Assembly (NCBI RefSeq): GCF_013817345.1
Contig: NZ_JACDCW010000001.1
Location: forward strand, 1-64,000
Direction of reading: 5' to 3'
Length of the DNA stretch: 64,000 nt
DNA from: Methylibium sp.
GTDB taxonomy: Bacteria > Pseudomonadota > Gammaproteobacteria > Burkholderiales > Burkholderiaceae_C
The notes below the pieces were generated by a model. It ran no database searches, was not told the origin of the DNA, and saw only the letters and a list, made by a program, of their open reading frames with translations. The position numbers were made by a program, and so were the translations under genes. Shown here in pieces: positions 44,555 to 53,897 of the stretch (its first letter is position 1; the number at the start of each line of letters is the position of its first letter).

Positions 44555-44845
44555 GTTCCCCTCGCCTTCAGTCGGCAAGCGCCTTACCGGACGCAGGCGC
44601 GGCGCAGTGCCGAGATCGCCATCGCGATGCGGCGGGCAGAGGCGGCGCAGGGATGACGCAATTTCATGCACGGCATTGTCCGACGGGAGTCGAGGGCGCG
44701 TCCGCAGACATCGGTCTCGGAGATGGGCGGAGCGTCTGAGGGGCGTGAGGTCTGCGCCTCTCAATGCCGTGCTGCTTAAAATTTAGGCTTCGCCCGCTCC
44801 AGGGCGGAGTGTGCCTAGCCGTTGGCCGGGCGAAAAAGGCTTGCC
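44555..44845. promoter_or_regulatory. Divergent promoter region of ykgJ-like gene and mnmG
   Basis: 291 bases without a supported gene. TAAAAT at 44777-44782 is a one-mismatch -10 box for mnmG. The leader can form a CGCCC/GGGCG hairpin. No convincing -35 element was found. Confidence 0.4.
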
Positions 44846-46843
44846 ATGTTTTATCCCCAGGAATTCGATGTCATTGTGGTCGGCGGCGGCCATGCCGGCA
44901 CCGAAGCGGCGCTGGCGGCTGCCCGCATGGGCTGCGCCACGTTGTTGTTGACGCACAACATCGAGACGCTCGGTCAGATGAGCTGCAACCCGTCGATCGG
45001 CGGGATAGGAAAGGGGCACCTCGTCAAGGAGATCGATGCCCTTGGGGGCGCTATGGCACTGGCGACGGACGAAGCGGGTATTCACTTTCGAATTCTGAAC
45101 GGCTCCAAGGGCCCAGCGGTGCGAGCCACGCGTGCGCAGGCCGATCGCATTCTGTACAAGGCGGCGATCCGGCGGCGGCTCGAAAACCAACCAAACCTGT
45201 GGTTGTTCCAACAGGCCGTGGATGATCTGATGACCGAAGGAGACAGAGTGACAGGGGCCGTCACGCAAGTGGGTATTCGCTTCCGTGGAAAGACGGTGGT
45301 GCTCACCGCAGGCACTTTTCTCGACGGGAAGGTCCACGTCGGCCTTCAGAATTACAGCGCGGGGCGTGCCGGCGATCCGTCGGCGATGAGCTTGTCGGCT
45401 CGACTCAAGGAACTCGCGCTGCCGCAAGGCCGCCTCAAGACCGGCACGCCGCCGCGCCTCGATGGACGTACGATCGATTTCGACCGCCTCACCGAGCAAC
45501 CGGGCGACGGCGTAACACGAGCGGATGAAGCTGCGGGCGAAGGCGTGCCGGTGTTCAGCTTCATGGGCCGTACGGATCTTCACCCGCGCCAGATTTCATG
45601 CTGGATAACGCACACGAACGAGCGCACCCACGAGATCATCCGCGGCGGCTTTACGCGCAGTCCGATGTTCACTGGTGGGATTGCCGGTGTCGGACCTCGG
45701 TACTGCCCCAGCATCGAGGACAAGGTGAACCGCTTTGCCGACAAGGGCAGTCACCAGATTTTCCTGGAGCCGGAGGGGCTCACGACGAACGAGTTCTATC
45801 CGAACGGGATTTCCACTTCTCTACCCTTCGACGTTCAGCTCAAGGCGGTTCACTCGATGCCCGGTTTGGAACGGGTGCACATCCTGCGGCCGGGGTATGC
45901 GATCGAATACGACTACTTCGATCCTCGCGCGCTGCGTGCGAGCTTTGAAACGAAGGCCATCCGGGGCCTGTTCTTTGCGGGGCAGATCAACGGAACGACC
46001 GGGTACGAAGAAGCTGCAGCGCAAGGCTTGCATGCGGGCATCAACGCAGCACTTCATTCCCACGATCAACCCGCTTGGGTGCCGACCCGAAGTCAGGCCT
46101 ATCTGGGAGTCCTTGTCGATGACTTGATCACCAAGGGGGTAACCGAGCCTTACCGCATGTTTACCAGCCGAGCCGAGTTTCGACTGCAGCTTCGCGAAGA
46201 CAACGCCGACGTCCGCTTGACCGACTCGGGACGGGCTCTCGGACTGATTGATGATCTTCGGTGGGAAGCCTTCAACCGCAAGCGTGACGCTGTTTCACGT
46301 GAAACAGAACGACTTCGATCGATTTGGGTGAATCCAAAGCTGTTGATTGCTTCTGAGGCAGTGCGGCTATTGGGTAAGGCGCTGGAACATGAACACTCGT
46401 TGTTTGACCTGCTGCGTCGGCCTGACTGTGACTTTGACCTGGTGACGGAGGTGAGCCGAATAGCACGGCCTGACCTCGCGACTCGCGGCCGTAGTGAGTT
46501 GCGCACAGAGCTCGGGGAGCGGCTTGCCGACGCTGTCATCGGGCAGATGGAAATCACAACCAAGTATGCGGGCTACATCGACAAGCAGAATGACGAGATC
46601 GACCGTGCAGTACACCACGAGGAGCTGCGATTGCCAGTAGGGATGGATTACCGCGAGATCAAAGCCCTGAGCTACGAGGTTCGGCACATCCTGCAGACCC
46701 ACCGGCCAGAAACACTGGGGCAAGCGGCGCGAATGGCAGGAGTGACACCGGCGGCGATATCGCTCTTGCTGGTTCATCTGAAAAAAGGGCGCTTCGACGA
46801 TTCTCAGACGATCCAGCCAGTGGGTGTGGACGCTCCAGCATGA
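44846..46843 (+). CDS. mnmG: tRNA uridine-5-carboxymethylaminomethyl(34) synthesis enzyme MnmG
   Basis: 665-residue FAD enzyme that acts with MnmE on wobble uridine. The N-terminal FAD motif [19 protein letters not shown] and the family signature [18 protein letters not shown] are intact, and the C-terminal helical domain ends in [20 protein letters not shown]. The gene carries a perfect parS site in its coding sequence. The start at 44846 ([15 protein letters not shown]) is standard. The stop overlaps rsmG (ATGA). Confidence 0.98.
   Translation: MFYPQEFDVIVVGGGHAGTEAALAAARMGCATLLLTHNIETLGQMSCNPSIGGIGKGHLVKEIDALGGAMALATDEAGIHFRILNGSKGPAVRATRAQADRILYKAAIRRRLENQPNLWLFQQAVDDLMTEGDRVTGAVTQVGIRFRGKTVVLTAGTFLDGKVHVGLQNYSAGRAGDPSAMSLSARLKELALPQGRLKTGTPPRLDGRTIDFDRLTEQPGDGVTRADEAAGEGVPVFSFMGRTDLHPRQISCWITHTNERTHEIIRGGFTRSPMFTGGIAGVGPRYCPSIEDKVNRFADKGSHQIFLEPEGLTTNEFYPNGISTSLPFDVQLKAVHSMPGLERVHILRPGYAIEYDYFDPRALRASFETKAIRGLFFAGQINGTTGYEEAAAQGLHAGINAALHSHDQPAWVPTRSQAYLGVLVDDLITKGVTEPYRMFTSRAEFRLQLREDNADVRLTDSGRALGLIDDLRWEAFNRKRDAVSRETERLRSIWVNPKLLIASEAVRLLGKALEHEHSLFDLLRRPDCDFDLVTEVSRIARPDLATRGRSELRTELGERLADAVIGQMEITTKYAGYIDKQNDEIDRAVHHEELRLPVGMDYREIKALSYEVRHILQTHRPETLGQAARMAGVTPAAISLLLVHLKKGRFDDSQTIQPVGVDAPA
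46291..46306. promoter_or_regulatory. parS: parS centromere site inside mnmG
   Basis: TGTTTCACGTGAAACA is a perfect 16-base palindrome identical to the chromosomal parS consensus bound by ParB. It lies in mnmG, about 34 kb from the presumed origin and close to parAB, a usual location. Confidence 0.93.
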
Positions 46844-47526
46844 CGTTTGAAAGCCAAGACCGGCTGGCCGCAACGTTAAGGGAAGGACTTGTTGGTCTGA
46901 AACTCGATTTGGACGGCGTGCAGCAAGGCCTTTTACTGCGGCACCTCGCGCTGATCGAGCAGTGGAATCGCGTCTACAACCTCACTGCCGTACGAGAACC
47001 GGCGCACATGCTCACGCAGCACTTGCTCGACAGCTTGGCGGCAGTCCGGCCGCTTCGGCAGGTGGTTGCTAGCAACGGGTGGCGGGGTGAAGTTTCTCTG
47101 CTCGACGTCGGCAGTGGCGCCGGCCTGCCGGGCATTTCTATTGCGGTTACCTGCCCAGAATGGTCAATGACTTGCGTGGATGCCGTTGGCAAGAAGGCCG
47201 GGTTCATTCGTCAAGTGGGAGTGGAACTGGGATTGCGCAACCTTGCGGCAGTGCATTCGCGTGTGGAGGCGCTGGTACCTAAGCCTTGGCAAGTGATCGT
47301 GTCACGCGCCTTCGCTTCGCTTGCCAGTTTTACCGCGTCGACAGCGCCGTTACTTGCAGAGGGAGGCGTGTGGCTTGCTATGAAGGGCAAGGTCCCGAAT
47401 CAAGAGATTGCGCAGTTGCCTCAAGACATAGAAGTGTTTCACGTGGAACCACTGGAGGTGCCGGGGTTGAATGCAGAGCGCTGTATCGTATGGATGCGCC
47501 GGACGATGGCCGCCCAGCGCGTATAG
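46840..47526 (+). CDS. rsmG: 16S rRNA (guanine(527)-N7)-methyltransferase RsmG
   Basis: 228 residues. The SAM-binding motif is [37 protein letters not shown] precedes it and [13 protein letters not shown] follows, all typical. It methylates G527 of 16S rRNA. It overlaps mnmG by four bases and contains a second, near-consensus parS site towards its end. Confidence 0.97.
   Translation: MTFESQDRLAATLREGLVGLKLDLDGVQQGLLLRHLALIEQWNRVYNLTAVREPAHMLTQHLLDSLAAVRPLRQVVASNGWRGEVSLLDVGSGAGLPGISIAVTCPEWSMTCVDAVGKKAGFIRQVGVELGLRNLAAVHSRVEALVPKPWQVIVSRAFASLASFTASTAPLLAEGGVWLAMKGKVPNQEIAQLPQDIEVFHVEPLEVPGLNAERCIVWMRRTMAAQRV
47435..47450. promoter_or_regulatory. parS: Second parS-like site inside rsmG
   Basis: TGTTTCACGTGGAACC differs from the parS consensus at two bases in the right half; the GGAAC half is known from pseudomonad parS. 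It is 1.1 kb from the perfect site in mnmG. Confidence 0.8.
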
Positions 47527-47585
47527 GGCTCTCGATAGCAACGTCGATAGCAAGGCAGGTCAAGCGCGGCTGAGGCGAGGGCGGG

Positions 47586-47655
47586 CTGCGTCAAGCTTGG
47601 CTTGACGCAGCACTCGCACAAACCAGAAAATACGACCAGCCAAAACTTCTGGTTT
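47586..47655. promoter_or_regulatory. Two inverted repeats ahead of the toxin-antitoxin pair
   Basis: CTGCGTCAAGC-TTG-GCTTGACGCAG (47586-47610) is a perfect 11-base dyad. AAACCAGAA (47620-47628) and TTCTGGTTT (47647-47655) form a second, 9-base dyad that ends 11 bases before the antitoxin ATG. Type II antitoxins usually repress their own promoter through such palindromes. The first may also act as an rsmG terminator. Confidence 0.65.
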
Positions 47656-47666
47656 GACTCGACCTA

Positions 47667-47909
47667 ATGAATGCCTTCGTCGGCGCGTTCGAAGCCAAGA
47701 CGCATCTGTCGGCACTGCTGGAGCGCGTCGAGCGTGGCGAAGAGATCGTCATCACGCGCCATGGCCGCCCGGTGGCACGGCTGGTTCCGCCAGCGCCGGC
47801 AGGGCAAGACGCTGAAGGCTTGACAGAGCAGCTAAGGCTGTTCAGGCGCAATCACCCAATGGGCGCGCTGACCTGGCGCCGATTGCGCGACGAAGGCCGC
47901 AGCAGGTGA
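47667..47909 (+). CDS. Type II antitoxin, Phd/YefM family
   Basis: 80 residues. VGAFEAKTHLSALLERVERG followed by EEIVITRHGRPVARLVPP is the classic Phd/YefM N-terminal DNA-binding dimer domain. The short C-terminal tail would wrap the toxin. It overlaps the toxin gene by four bases. The pair is wedged between rsmG and parA, genes that normally adjoin. Confidence 0.93.
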   Translation: MNAFVGAFEAKTHLSALLERVERGEEIVITRHGRPVARLVPPAPAGQDAEGLTEQLRLFRRNHPMGALTWRRLRDEGRSR

Positions 47910-48322
47910 GCTCCTTCGTATTGGATACCTCCGCTGCCCTGAGCTGGTGTTTTGCGGACGAGCACGAGTCCTTCAGCGAGCGGCTGCTGGATCAAGCAAC
48001 CCAAAGCGGCGTGCTGGTGCCCATGCTCTGGCACACCGAAATGGCCGCTGCGCTGCTCGCCGCGCAACGACACGGCCTTCTGGAATCCACCGAATTGCGC
48101 CTCCTGGGCGCCTTGTTCGACCGCCTGCAAATTCAGACAGACGCCGCTGCTCCCGAGCGAGCGCGCCATGACGTGCTGCTCCTCGCGCAGGAGACGGGCC
48201 TGTCGGTCCAGGACGCGACATATCTCGATCTGGCGATGCGCCGGCAGTTACCCTTGGCCACTTTCGATCCGTCCTTGCAGCGCGCCGCAGCGGCCTTGCG
48301 CATACCCACTCTCGCTCCCTGA
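47906..48322 (+). CDS. vapC: PIN-domain toxin (VapC family)
   Basis: 138 residues from a GTG. The acidic PIN residues are visible in SFVLDTSAALSWCF, LWHTEMAAAL, SVQDATYLDLAM and LATFDPSL. PIN toxins of this family cut RNA, commonly tRNA. It is held in check by the upstream antitoxin. The stop overlaps a possible ATG of parA (TGATG). Confidence 0.93.
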   Translation: MSSFVLDTSAALSWCFADEHESFSERLLDQATQSGVLVPMLWHTEMAAALLAAQRHGLLESTELRLLGALFDRLQIQTDAAAPERARHDVLLLAQETGLSVQDATYLDLAMRRQLPLATFDPSLQRAAAALRIPTLAP

Positions 48323-48327
48323 TGCCC

Positions 48328-49101
48328 ATGGCCAAGATTTTCTGCATTGCGAACCAGAAGGGCGGCGTCGGCAAGACGACGACCAGCGTCAACTTGGCGG
48401 CCGGGCTCGCGCAGATCGGCCAAAGAGTACTGATCGTGGACCTCGACCCGCAGGGCAATGCGACGATGGGCTCGGGCATCGACAAGCGCCGGCTCGAGCT
48501 GACCGTCTACGACGTGCTCCTCGAATCGGCCTCCATCGCCGAAGCCCGCCAGCGCAGCGAAAAGGCCGGCTACGACGTCATCGGCGCCAACCGCGAACTG
48601 GCCGGCGCGGAGGTAGAGCTCGTGCAGCTCGAGCGGCGCGACCAACGGCTGAAAGCCGCGCTGGCCCCCGCTGCGGACGACTACGACTTCGTGCTCATCG
48701 ACTGCCCACCCTCGCTCAGTCTGCTCACCCTCAACGGCCTGTGTGCGGCACACGGCGTGGTGGTGCCGATGCAGTGCGAATACTTCGCGCTGGAAGGCCT
48801 GTCGGACCTGGTCAACACCATCAAGCAGGTGCATGCCAACCTCAATCCGGAGCTCCAGATCATCGGCCTGCTGCGCGTCATGTTCGATGCGCGCATCACG
48901 CTGCAGCAGCAGGTCAGCGAGCAGCTCAAGGCGCACTTCGGCGAAAAGGTGTTCAACACCGTGATCCCCCGCAACGTGCGGTTGGCGGAAGCGCCGAGCT
49001 ACGGTTTGCCCGGGGTGGTGTTCGATCCGCAAAGCAAGGGCGCCCAGGCATTCGTCGAATTCGCCCGAGAGATGGTCGTGCGCATCGAGAGCCTGCGCTG
49101 A
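48328..49101 (+). CDS. parA: Chromosome partitioning ATPase ParA
   Basis: 257 residues. The deviant Walker A QKGGVGKTTTSVNLA and LIVDLDPQGNATMGSG are typical of chromosomal ParA/Soj, and VLIDCPPSLSLLTLN is Walker B. It binds nucleoid DNA in the ATP form and moves ParB-parS complexes. An in-frame ATG two codons earlier (48322) overlaps the toxin stop and is an equally possible start. Confidence 0.97.
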   Translation: MAKIFCIANQKGGVGKTTTSVNLAAGLAQIGQRVLIVDLDPQGNATMGSGIDKRRLELTVYDVLLESASIAEARQRSEKAGYDVIGANRELAGAEVELVQLERRDQRLKAALAPAADDYDFVLIDCPPSLSLLTLNGLCAAHGVVVPMQCEYFALEGLSDLVNTIKQVHANLNPELQIIGLLRVMFDARITLQQQVSEQLKAHFGEKVFNTVIPRNVRLAEAPSYGLPGVVFDPQSKGAQAFVEFAREMVVRIESLR

Positions 49102-49111
49102 GGCGGTGACG

Positions 49112-49939
49112 ATGATCGTCCATGCGCCGCCGGCCGTCGCCCGCCTCCCAGCGGCCGGCCTGTCGCCGGCCTTCGACGCGCGACTGCTGGCGCGCATCGA
49201 AGACGCCGGGCTGAACGCGTCCGCGCCTCCGCAACAGCGGGTGCTGGGCGGCTGGATCCTGCGGCTGTCGCCGGGCAAGGCCAAGCGTGCGCGGTGCGTC
49301 AACGCGCTGGCCGTCGGCCGTCTGCCGCTGCCCGAACTGCTGGCGCGTGCCGAAGCCGTGTTCGAGCTGGCGAGTCTGCCCTTCATCGTGCGCATCACCC
49401 CCTTCACGCAGCCGGCCACGCTCGATGCGCTGCTTCAGGCGCGTGGCTTCAAGGCCTTCGACGACACGCGGGTGATGGTCCGCGTCGGCCTGGACGGTTT
49501 GGGCCCCGCAACGCTGCCCGCCGGTTGCGAGCTGGAGGCGCCCGGCCACGGCGCATTCGCCGAGGCGGTCGGGGCCTTGCGCGGCACGCCACTAGCGCAG
49601 CGTCAGGCGCATGCGCAGCGCCTTCGCGAGTCGCCGAGTGCCTACAGCGGGCTGCTACTCAAGCGCGGCGGCAGCCTGCTCGCCTGTGGCCAGCTCGCGA
49701 TGGAGGACGATCTCGTCGGGCTTTACGACGTGTTCACCGTCCCCGAGCAGCGCCAAAACGGTTTGGCCACCGCGCTATGCCTGCAGTTGCTTCGGCTGGC
49801 GCACGAGCGCGGGGCGCGCTGCGCCTACCTGCAGCTAGACGCCGACAACCACGCGGCGCGCTCGGTCTATGCGCGCCTGGGTTTTGTCGATGCCTACGCC
49901 TATCACTACCGCAGCCAGGACACTGATGAACTCGGATAA
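49112..49939 (+). CDS. GNAT-family N-acetyltransferase
   Basis: 275 residues. The C-terminal half has the acetyl-CoA motif VFTVPEQRQNGLATALCLQL and the final DADNHAARSVYARLGFVDAY. The N-terminal half is a degenerate second GNAT-like domain (GGWILRLSPGKAKRARCVNA). Substrate unknown. It sits between parA and parB, a frequent neighbour there in Burkholderiales. Confidence 0.85.
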   Translation: MIVHAPPAVARLPAAGLSPAFDARLLARIEDAGLNASAPPQQRVLGGWILRLSPGKAKRARCVNALAVGRLPLPELLARAEAVFELASLPFIVRITPFTQPATLDALLQARGFKAFDDTRVMVRVGLDGLGPATLPAGCELEAPGHGAFAEAVGALRGTPLAQRQAHAQRLRESPSAYSGLLLKRGGSLLACGQLAMEDDLVGLYDVFTVPEQRQNGLATALCLQLLRLAHERGARCAYLQLDADNHAARSVYARLGFVDAYAYHYRSQDTDELG

Positions 49940-50030
49940 ACCAACGGCCCATGACAGCCGCCGGGAACTGGCGCCTGTGGCCATGGCGCCCCACGCCCCG
50001 CAATCACCCGTCCGAGCCGCGCGACACGAC

Positions 50031-50561
50031 ATGCGAATCCTGACGCTGCCCGGCTGGCAGGGCTCGCCCGCCACGCACTGGCAATCGCGCTGGGAGCGTC
50101 TTTGCGGCCACCGCCGTGTCGAGCAGCACGATTGGCTGCAACCCCGCCGGGGCGACTGGATGGCGCGGCTCGAAGAAGTGCTGCTGGCGCAGCCGTCCCC
50201 GGCGCTGCTGGTCGCCCACAGTCTGGGTTGTCAGTTGGTGGCAGCCTGGGCGGCGCACTCGCGCCACACGGCGAGAGTGCATGCAGCGCTCCTGGTTGCC
50301 CCGCCCGACACGGAGCGGCCCGACATGCCGCCCCAGCTCCACACCTGGCGACCGATCGTCCGCACGCGCCTGCCGTTCCGGGCGACGGTGGTGGCGAGCA
50401 GCGACGACCCTTACTGCACGACCGAACGGGCCGCCGAAATGGCCCAGGCCTGGGGCGCCTTGCTCGTGCCTGCCGGTCCGCTCGGCCACCTCAATGCCGA
50501 CTCCGGCCTCGGCGACTGGCCGCAAGGGCTGGCGCTGCTTCATGACCTTCAACACGACTGA
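50031..50561 (+). CDS. RBBP9/YdeN-type alpha/beta hydrolase
   Basis: 176 residues starting MRILTLPGWQGSPATHWQSR, the usual family start. The nucleophile elbow is LLVAHSLGCQLVAAW, the acidic residue is in ASSDDPYC, and the His is in PLGHLNADSG. A longer start at 49926 (MNSDKPTAH) is possible. It may be a serine hydrolase or esterase; the substrate is unknown. It is four bases before parB. Confidence 0.85.
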   Translation: MRILTLPGWQGSPATHWQSRWERLCGHRRVEQHDWLQPRRGDWMARLEEVLLAQPSPALLVAHSLGCQLVAAWAAHSRHTARVHAALLVAPPDTERPDMPPQLHTWRPIVRTRLPFRATVVASSDDPYCTTERAAEMAQAWGALLVPAGPLGHLNADSGLGDWPQGLALLHDLQHD

Positions 50562-50565
50562 CACC

Positions 50566-51543
50566 ATGGCGACGAAGAAACCCAAGGGCCTCGGGCTCGG
50601 CCTCGAAGCGCTGCTCGGCCCCAAGGTGCAGGACCGCCCCGAGCCGGCGGCCGGCGACGCAAAGCCGACCACGCTCAGGCTCGAGCAACTGCAGCCTGGC
50701 AAGTACCAGCCGCGCACGCGCATGGACGAGGGATCGCTCTACGAACTTGCCGAAAGCATCAAGTCGCAAGGGATCATGCAGCCCATTCTCGTCCGGCCGG
50801 TGACGGGGTCTGGATCGATGGACGGCACAAATGCACCAATGTTTCCAAGCGATAAGAGCGGAGTTGGCGCTCGCTTTGATCGCTATGAAATCATTGCCGG
50901 CGAGCGCCGTGTGCGGGCCGCCAAACTGGCCGGTTTGTCCGAAGTGCCGGTTCTCGTGCGCGAGGTGCCGGACGAGTCGGCGGCCGTCATGGCCCTGATC
51001 GAGAACATGCAGCGCGAGGACCTGAACCCGCTGGAAGAAGCGCAGGGTCTGCGGCGCCTGACCGACGAGTTCGGGCTGACGCATGAGCTCGCCGCCCAGG
51101 CGGTCGGCCGTTCGCGCAGTGCGGCCAGCAACCTGCTGCGCCTGCTCAACCTCGCCGAACCCGTCCAGCAGATGCTGATGGCCGGCGACCTGGACATGGG
51201 CCATGCGCGTGCACTTCTGGCGCTGGAGAAGGCGCAACAGATCATCGCCGCAACAGAAGTCGTTGCCCGCAAGCTCAACGTGCGCGAAGCCGAGCGATTG
51301 GTCGCACGCGCGGCCTCTTCAATTGGACAGCAGCCGCCACGGCAAGCGCTGCCTTCGAAGTCGCGCGATGTTGCGCGGCTCGAGGAAGAGCTTGCCGACC
51401 TGCTGACCGCCGCCGTGGAGATCCGCATCAAGAAGCGCTCCGGTCGCGGCGAGCAGGGCGAGGTGGCCATCGCGTTCGGCTCGCTCGATGAACTCGGCGG
51501 CCTGCTCGACAAGCTTCGGCGTGCGACGCCCTCGGGCGGCTGA
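50566..51543 (+). CDS. parB: Chromosome partitioning protein ParB
   Basis: 325 residues. The CTP-binding domain (YEIIAGERRVRAAKLAG; ENMQREDLNPLEEA), a central helix-turn-helix (LAAQAVGRSRSAASNLLRLL) and a C-terminal dimer domain are present. It loads on parS and spreads as a CTP-dependent clamp. A segment of about 25 residues (GSGSMDGTNAPMFPSDKSG and following) interrupts the CTP domain between VRPV and YEIIAGERR, and its DNA is less GC-rich than its surroundings. Confidence 0.96.
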   Translation: MATKKPKGLGLGLEALLGPKVQDRPEPAAGDAKPTTLRLEQLQPGKYQPRTRMDEGSLYELAESIKSQGIMQPILVRPVTGSGSMDGTNAPMFPSDKSGVGARFDRYEIIAGERRVRAAKLAGLSEVPVLVREVPDESAAVMALIENMQREDLNPLEEAQGLRRLTDEFGLTHELAAQAVGRSRSAASNLLRLLNLAEPVQQMLMAGDLDMGHARALLALEKAQQIIAATEVVARKLNVREAERLVARAASSIGQQPPRQALPSKSRDVARLEEELADLLTAAVEIRIKKRSGRGEQGEVAIAFGSLDELGGLLDKLRRATPSGG

Positions 51544-51950
51544 CCGTCGGGTTTCGGCGCGCGCTACTGCCCACCGCGCCGGAATGCTTGACGAGTTCGC
51601 GCGCCTTGCACGCGGTGCAATCTCGGCGAACCGAGCCGCGTTCGCACGTTAACGAGGACGATGCACGCTGTGCCCGCGGAACCACACTGCTGCACACGGG
51701 CTCCTACTTCGGCGTGGCGCTCGCGGCACGAAAGGGGCATGCTAATTGCACAGCGTGGCAAAGCCGTTGCATCTGGTTCATCGTGAAGATGCGGTCAAAA
51801 GACCGGGTTCTCCGGGCATCACACCGATGTGAAACGCACGCATGATCGTTGGACCGATAGAGTGAGAAACCGAAGGCAGCGCTGCACGGCGAGCCGAATG
51901 CCGGCCAGCCCGTGGCGACGCCGCCTCCCGATACCGAATTGGAGGAAGCG
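51544..51950 (+). promoter_or_regulatory. 407-bp regulatory region of the prkA operon
   Basis: No supported gene. It contains the sigma-54 promoter match listed separately, leaving a leader of about 170 bases. The track frame beginning at 51912 enters prkA in frame but adds 13 residues that the family lacks. The rest is unassigned. Confidence 0.6.
51756..51771 (+). promoter_or_regulatory. Sigma-54 (-24/-12) promoter of prkA-yeaH-spoVR
   Basis: TGGCAAAGCCGTTGCA has GG and GC exactly ten bases apart and matches TGGCAC-N5-TTGCA at nearly all conserved positions. Transcription would begin near 51782. In enterobacteria yeaGH is under sigma-54/NtrC control, so the match fits family knowledge. No enhancer-binding site was confidently identified. 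Confidence 0.75.
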
Positions 51951-53873
51951 ATGGATGTGATCACGAGCTTTGCAGCGCGCTACGAGCGCAGCCGCGAAGA
52001 GGAATTCACGCTCGAGGAATACCTCGATATCTGCAAGCGCGAAGCAACGGCCTACGCCACCGCCTCCGAACGCATGCTCAAGGCGATCGGCGAGCCGGAG
52101 CTGCTCGATACGCGCAACGAGCCGCGCATGTCGCGCCTCTTCGCCAACAAGGTGATCAAGCGCTACCCGGCGTTTGCCGAGTTTTACGGCATGGAAGACG
52201 CGATCGAGCAGGTCGTTTCCTACTTCCGCCACGCCGCGCAGGGCCTGGAGGAGCGCAAGCAGATCCTTTACCTGCTCGGCCCGGTGGGCGGCGGCAAGAG
52301 CTCGATCGCCGAGCGGCTCAAGCAGCTCATGCAGGAAGTGCCCTTCTACGCGATCAAGGGTTCTCCCGTGAACGAGTCGCCGCTGGGGCTTTTCGACGCG
52401 ATCGAAGACGCTGCCACGCTGGAAAAGGAATACGGCATCCCGCGCCGCTACCTCAATCGCATTCTCTCGCCCTGGGCGGTGAAAAGGCTCGACGAGTACG
52501 GCGGCGACATCCGCAAGTTCAAGGTGGTCAAGCGCCGGCCGAGCATCCTCAAGCAGGTCGGCATCTCCAAGACGGAGCCGGGCGACGAGAACAACCAGGA
52601 CATCAGCTCGCTGGTCGGCAAGGTCGACATCCGCAAGCTCGAAACTTACGCCCAGGACGACCCCGACGCCTACAGCTACTCGGGCGGCCTGTGCCTGGCC
52701 AACCAGGGCCTGCTGGAATTCGTCGAGATGTTCAAGGCACCGATCAAGGTGCTGCACCCGCTGCTGACCGCTACCCAAGAAGGCAACTACAAAGGGACCG
52801 AGGGCTTCGGCGCGATTCCCTTCGACGGCATTGTCTTGGCGCACAGCAACGAGAGCGAGTGGAAGGCCTTCCGCAACAACAAGAACAACGAAGCCTTCCT
52901 CGACCGCATCTACATCGTCAAGGTGCCGTACTGCCTGCGCGTAAGCGAAGAGGTCAAGATCTACGAGAAGCTGATCCGCACCTCGTCGCTCAGTGAGGCC
53001 AAGTGCGCGCCGGGCACCTTGAAGATGATGGCGCAGTTCTCGGTGCTCACCCGCCTGAAGGAGCCGGAGAACTCGTCGCTGTTCAGCAAGGCGCTGGTCT
53101 ACGACGGCGAGAGCCTCAAGGACACCGACCCCAAGGCCAAGAGCTACCAGGAATACCGGGACTACGCGGGGGTCGACGAAGGCATGAGCGGCGTCTCGAC
53201 CCGCTTCGCCTTCAAGATCCTGTCCAAGGTCTTCAACTTCGACAGCATGGAGGTCGCAGCCAACCCGGTGCACCTGATGTACGTGCTGGAGCAGCAGATC
53301 GAGCGCGAGCAGTTCGCCAGCGAAACCGAGCAGAAGTACCTGGGCTACATCAAGGAGTTCCTGTCGACGCGCTATGCGGAATTCATCGGCAAGGAGATCC
53401 AGACTGCTTATCTGGAAAGCTACAGCGAATACGGTCAGAACATTTTCGACCGCTACGTGACCTACGCCGACTACTGGATCCAGGACCAGGAGTACCGCGA
53501 CACCGACACCGGCGAGGTGTTCGACCGCGGCTCGCTGAACGGCGAGCTCGAGAAGATCGAAAAGCCGGCCGGCATCTCCAACCCGAAGGACTTCCGCAAC
53601 GAGATCGTCAACTTCGTGCTGCGTGCGCGGGCCGGTAACGCCGGCAAGAACCCGCTGTGGACCAGCTACGAGAAGCTGCGCGCGGTGATCGAGAAGAAGA
53701 TGTTCTCGAACACCGAGGAACTGCTGCCGGTCATCAGCTTCAACGCCAAGGCCAGCGCCGACGAGGCCAAGAAGCACGAGGACTTCGTCAACCGCATGGT
53801 CGACAAGGGCTACACGCCCAAGCAGGTGCGCCTGCTGTGCGAGTGGTACCTGCGCGTGCGCAAGAGCTCCTGA
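51951..53873 (+). CDS. prkA: PrkA-family serine protein kinase (YeaG-like)
   Basis: 640 residues, close to E. coli YeaG (644). The AAA-like N-terminal domain has Walker A LLGPVGGGKSSIAERL after the conserved FYGMEDAIEQVVSYFRHAAQ; the C-terminal part is kinase-like. It is associated with nutrient and stationary-phase stress. TTGGAGGAAGCG before the ATG at 51951 is a strong ribosome binding site and settles the start. First gene of the prkA-yeaH-spoVR operon. Confidence 0.96.
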   Translation: MDVITSFAARYERSREEEFTLEEYLDICKREATAYATASERMLKAIGEPELLDTRNEPRMSRLFANKVIKRYPAFAEFYGMEDAIEQVVSYFRHAAQGLEERKQILYLLGPVGGGKSSIAERLKQLMQEVPFYAIKGSPVNESPLGLFDAIEDAATLEKEYGIPRRYLNRILSPWAVKRLDEYGGDIRKFKVVKRRPSILKQVGISKTEPGDENNQDISSLVGKVDIRKLETYAQDDPDAYSYSGGLCLANQGLLEFVEMFKAPIKVLHPLLTATQEGNYKGTEGFGAIPFDGIVLAHSNESEWKAFRNNKNNEAFLDRIYIVKVPYCLRVSEEVKIYEKLIRTSSLSEAKCAPGTLKMMAQFSVLTRLKEPENSSLFSKALVYDGESLKDTDPKAKSYQEYRDYAGVDEGMSGVSTRFAFKILSKVFNFDSMEVAANPVHLMYVLEQQIEREQFASETEQKYLGYIKEFLSTRYAEFIGKEIQTAYLESYSEYGQNIFDRYVTYADYWIQDQEYRDTDTGEVFDRGSLNGELEKIEKPAGISNPKDFRNEIVNFVLRARAGNAGKNPLWTSYEKLRAVIEKKMFSNTEELLPVISFNAKASADEAKKHEDFVNRMVDKGYTPKQVRLLCEWYLRVRKSS

Positions 53874-53897
53874 ACCAGCGGGGCGACCGGGCACTCC

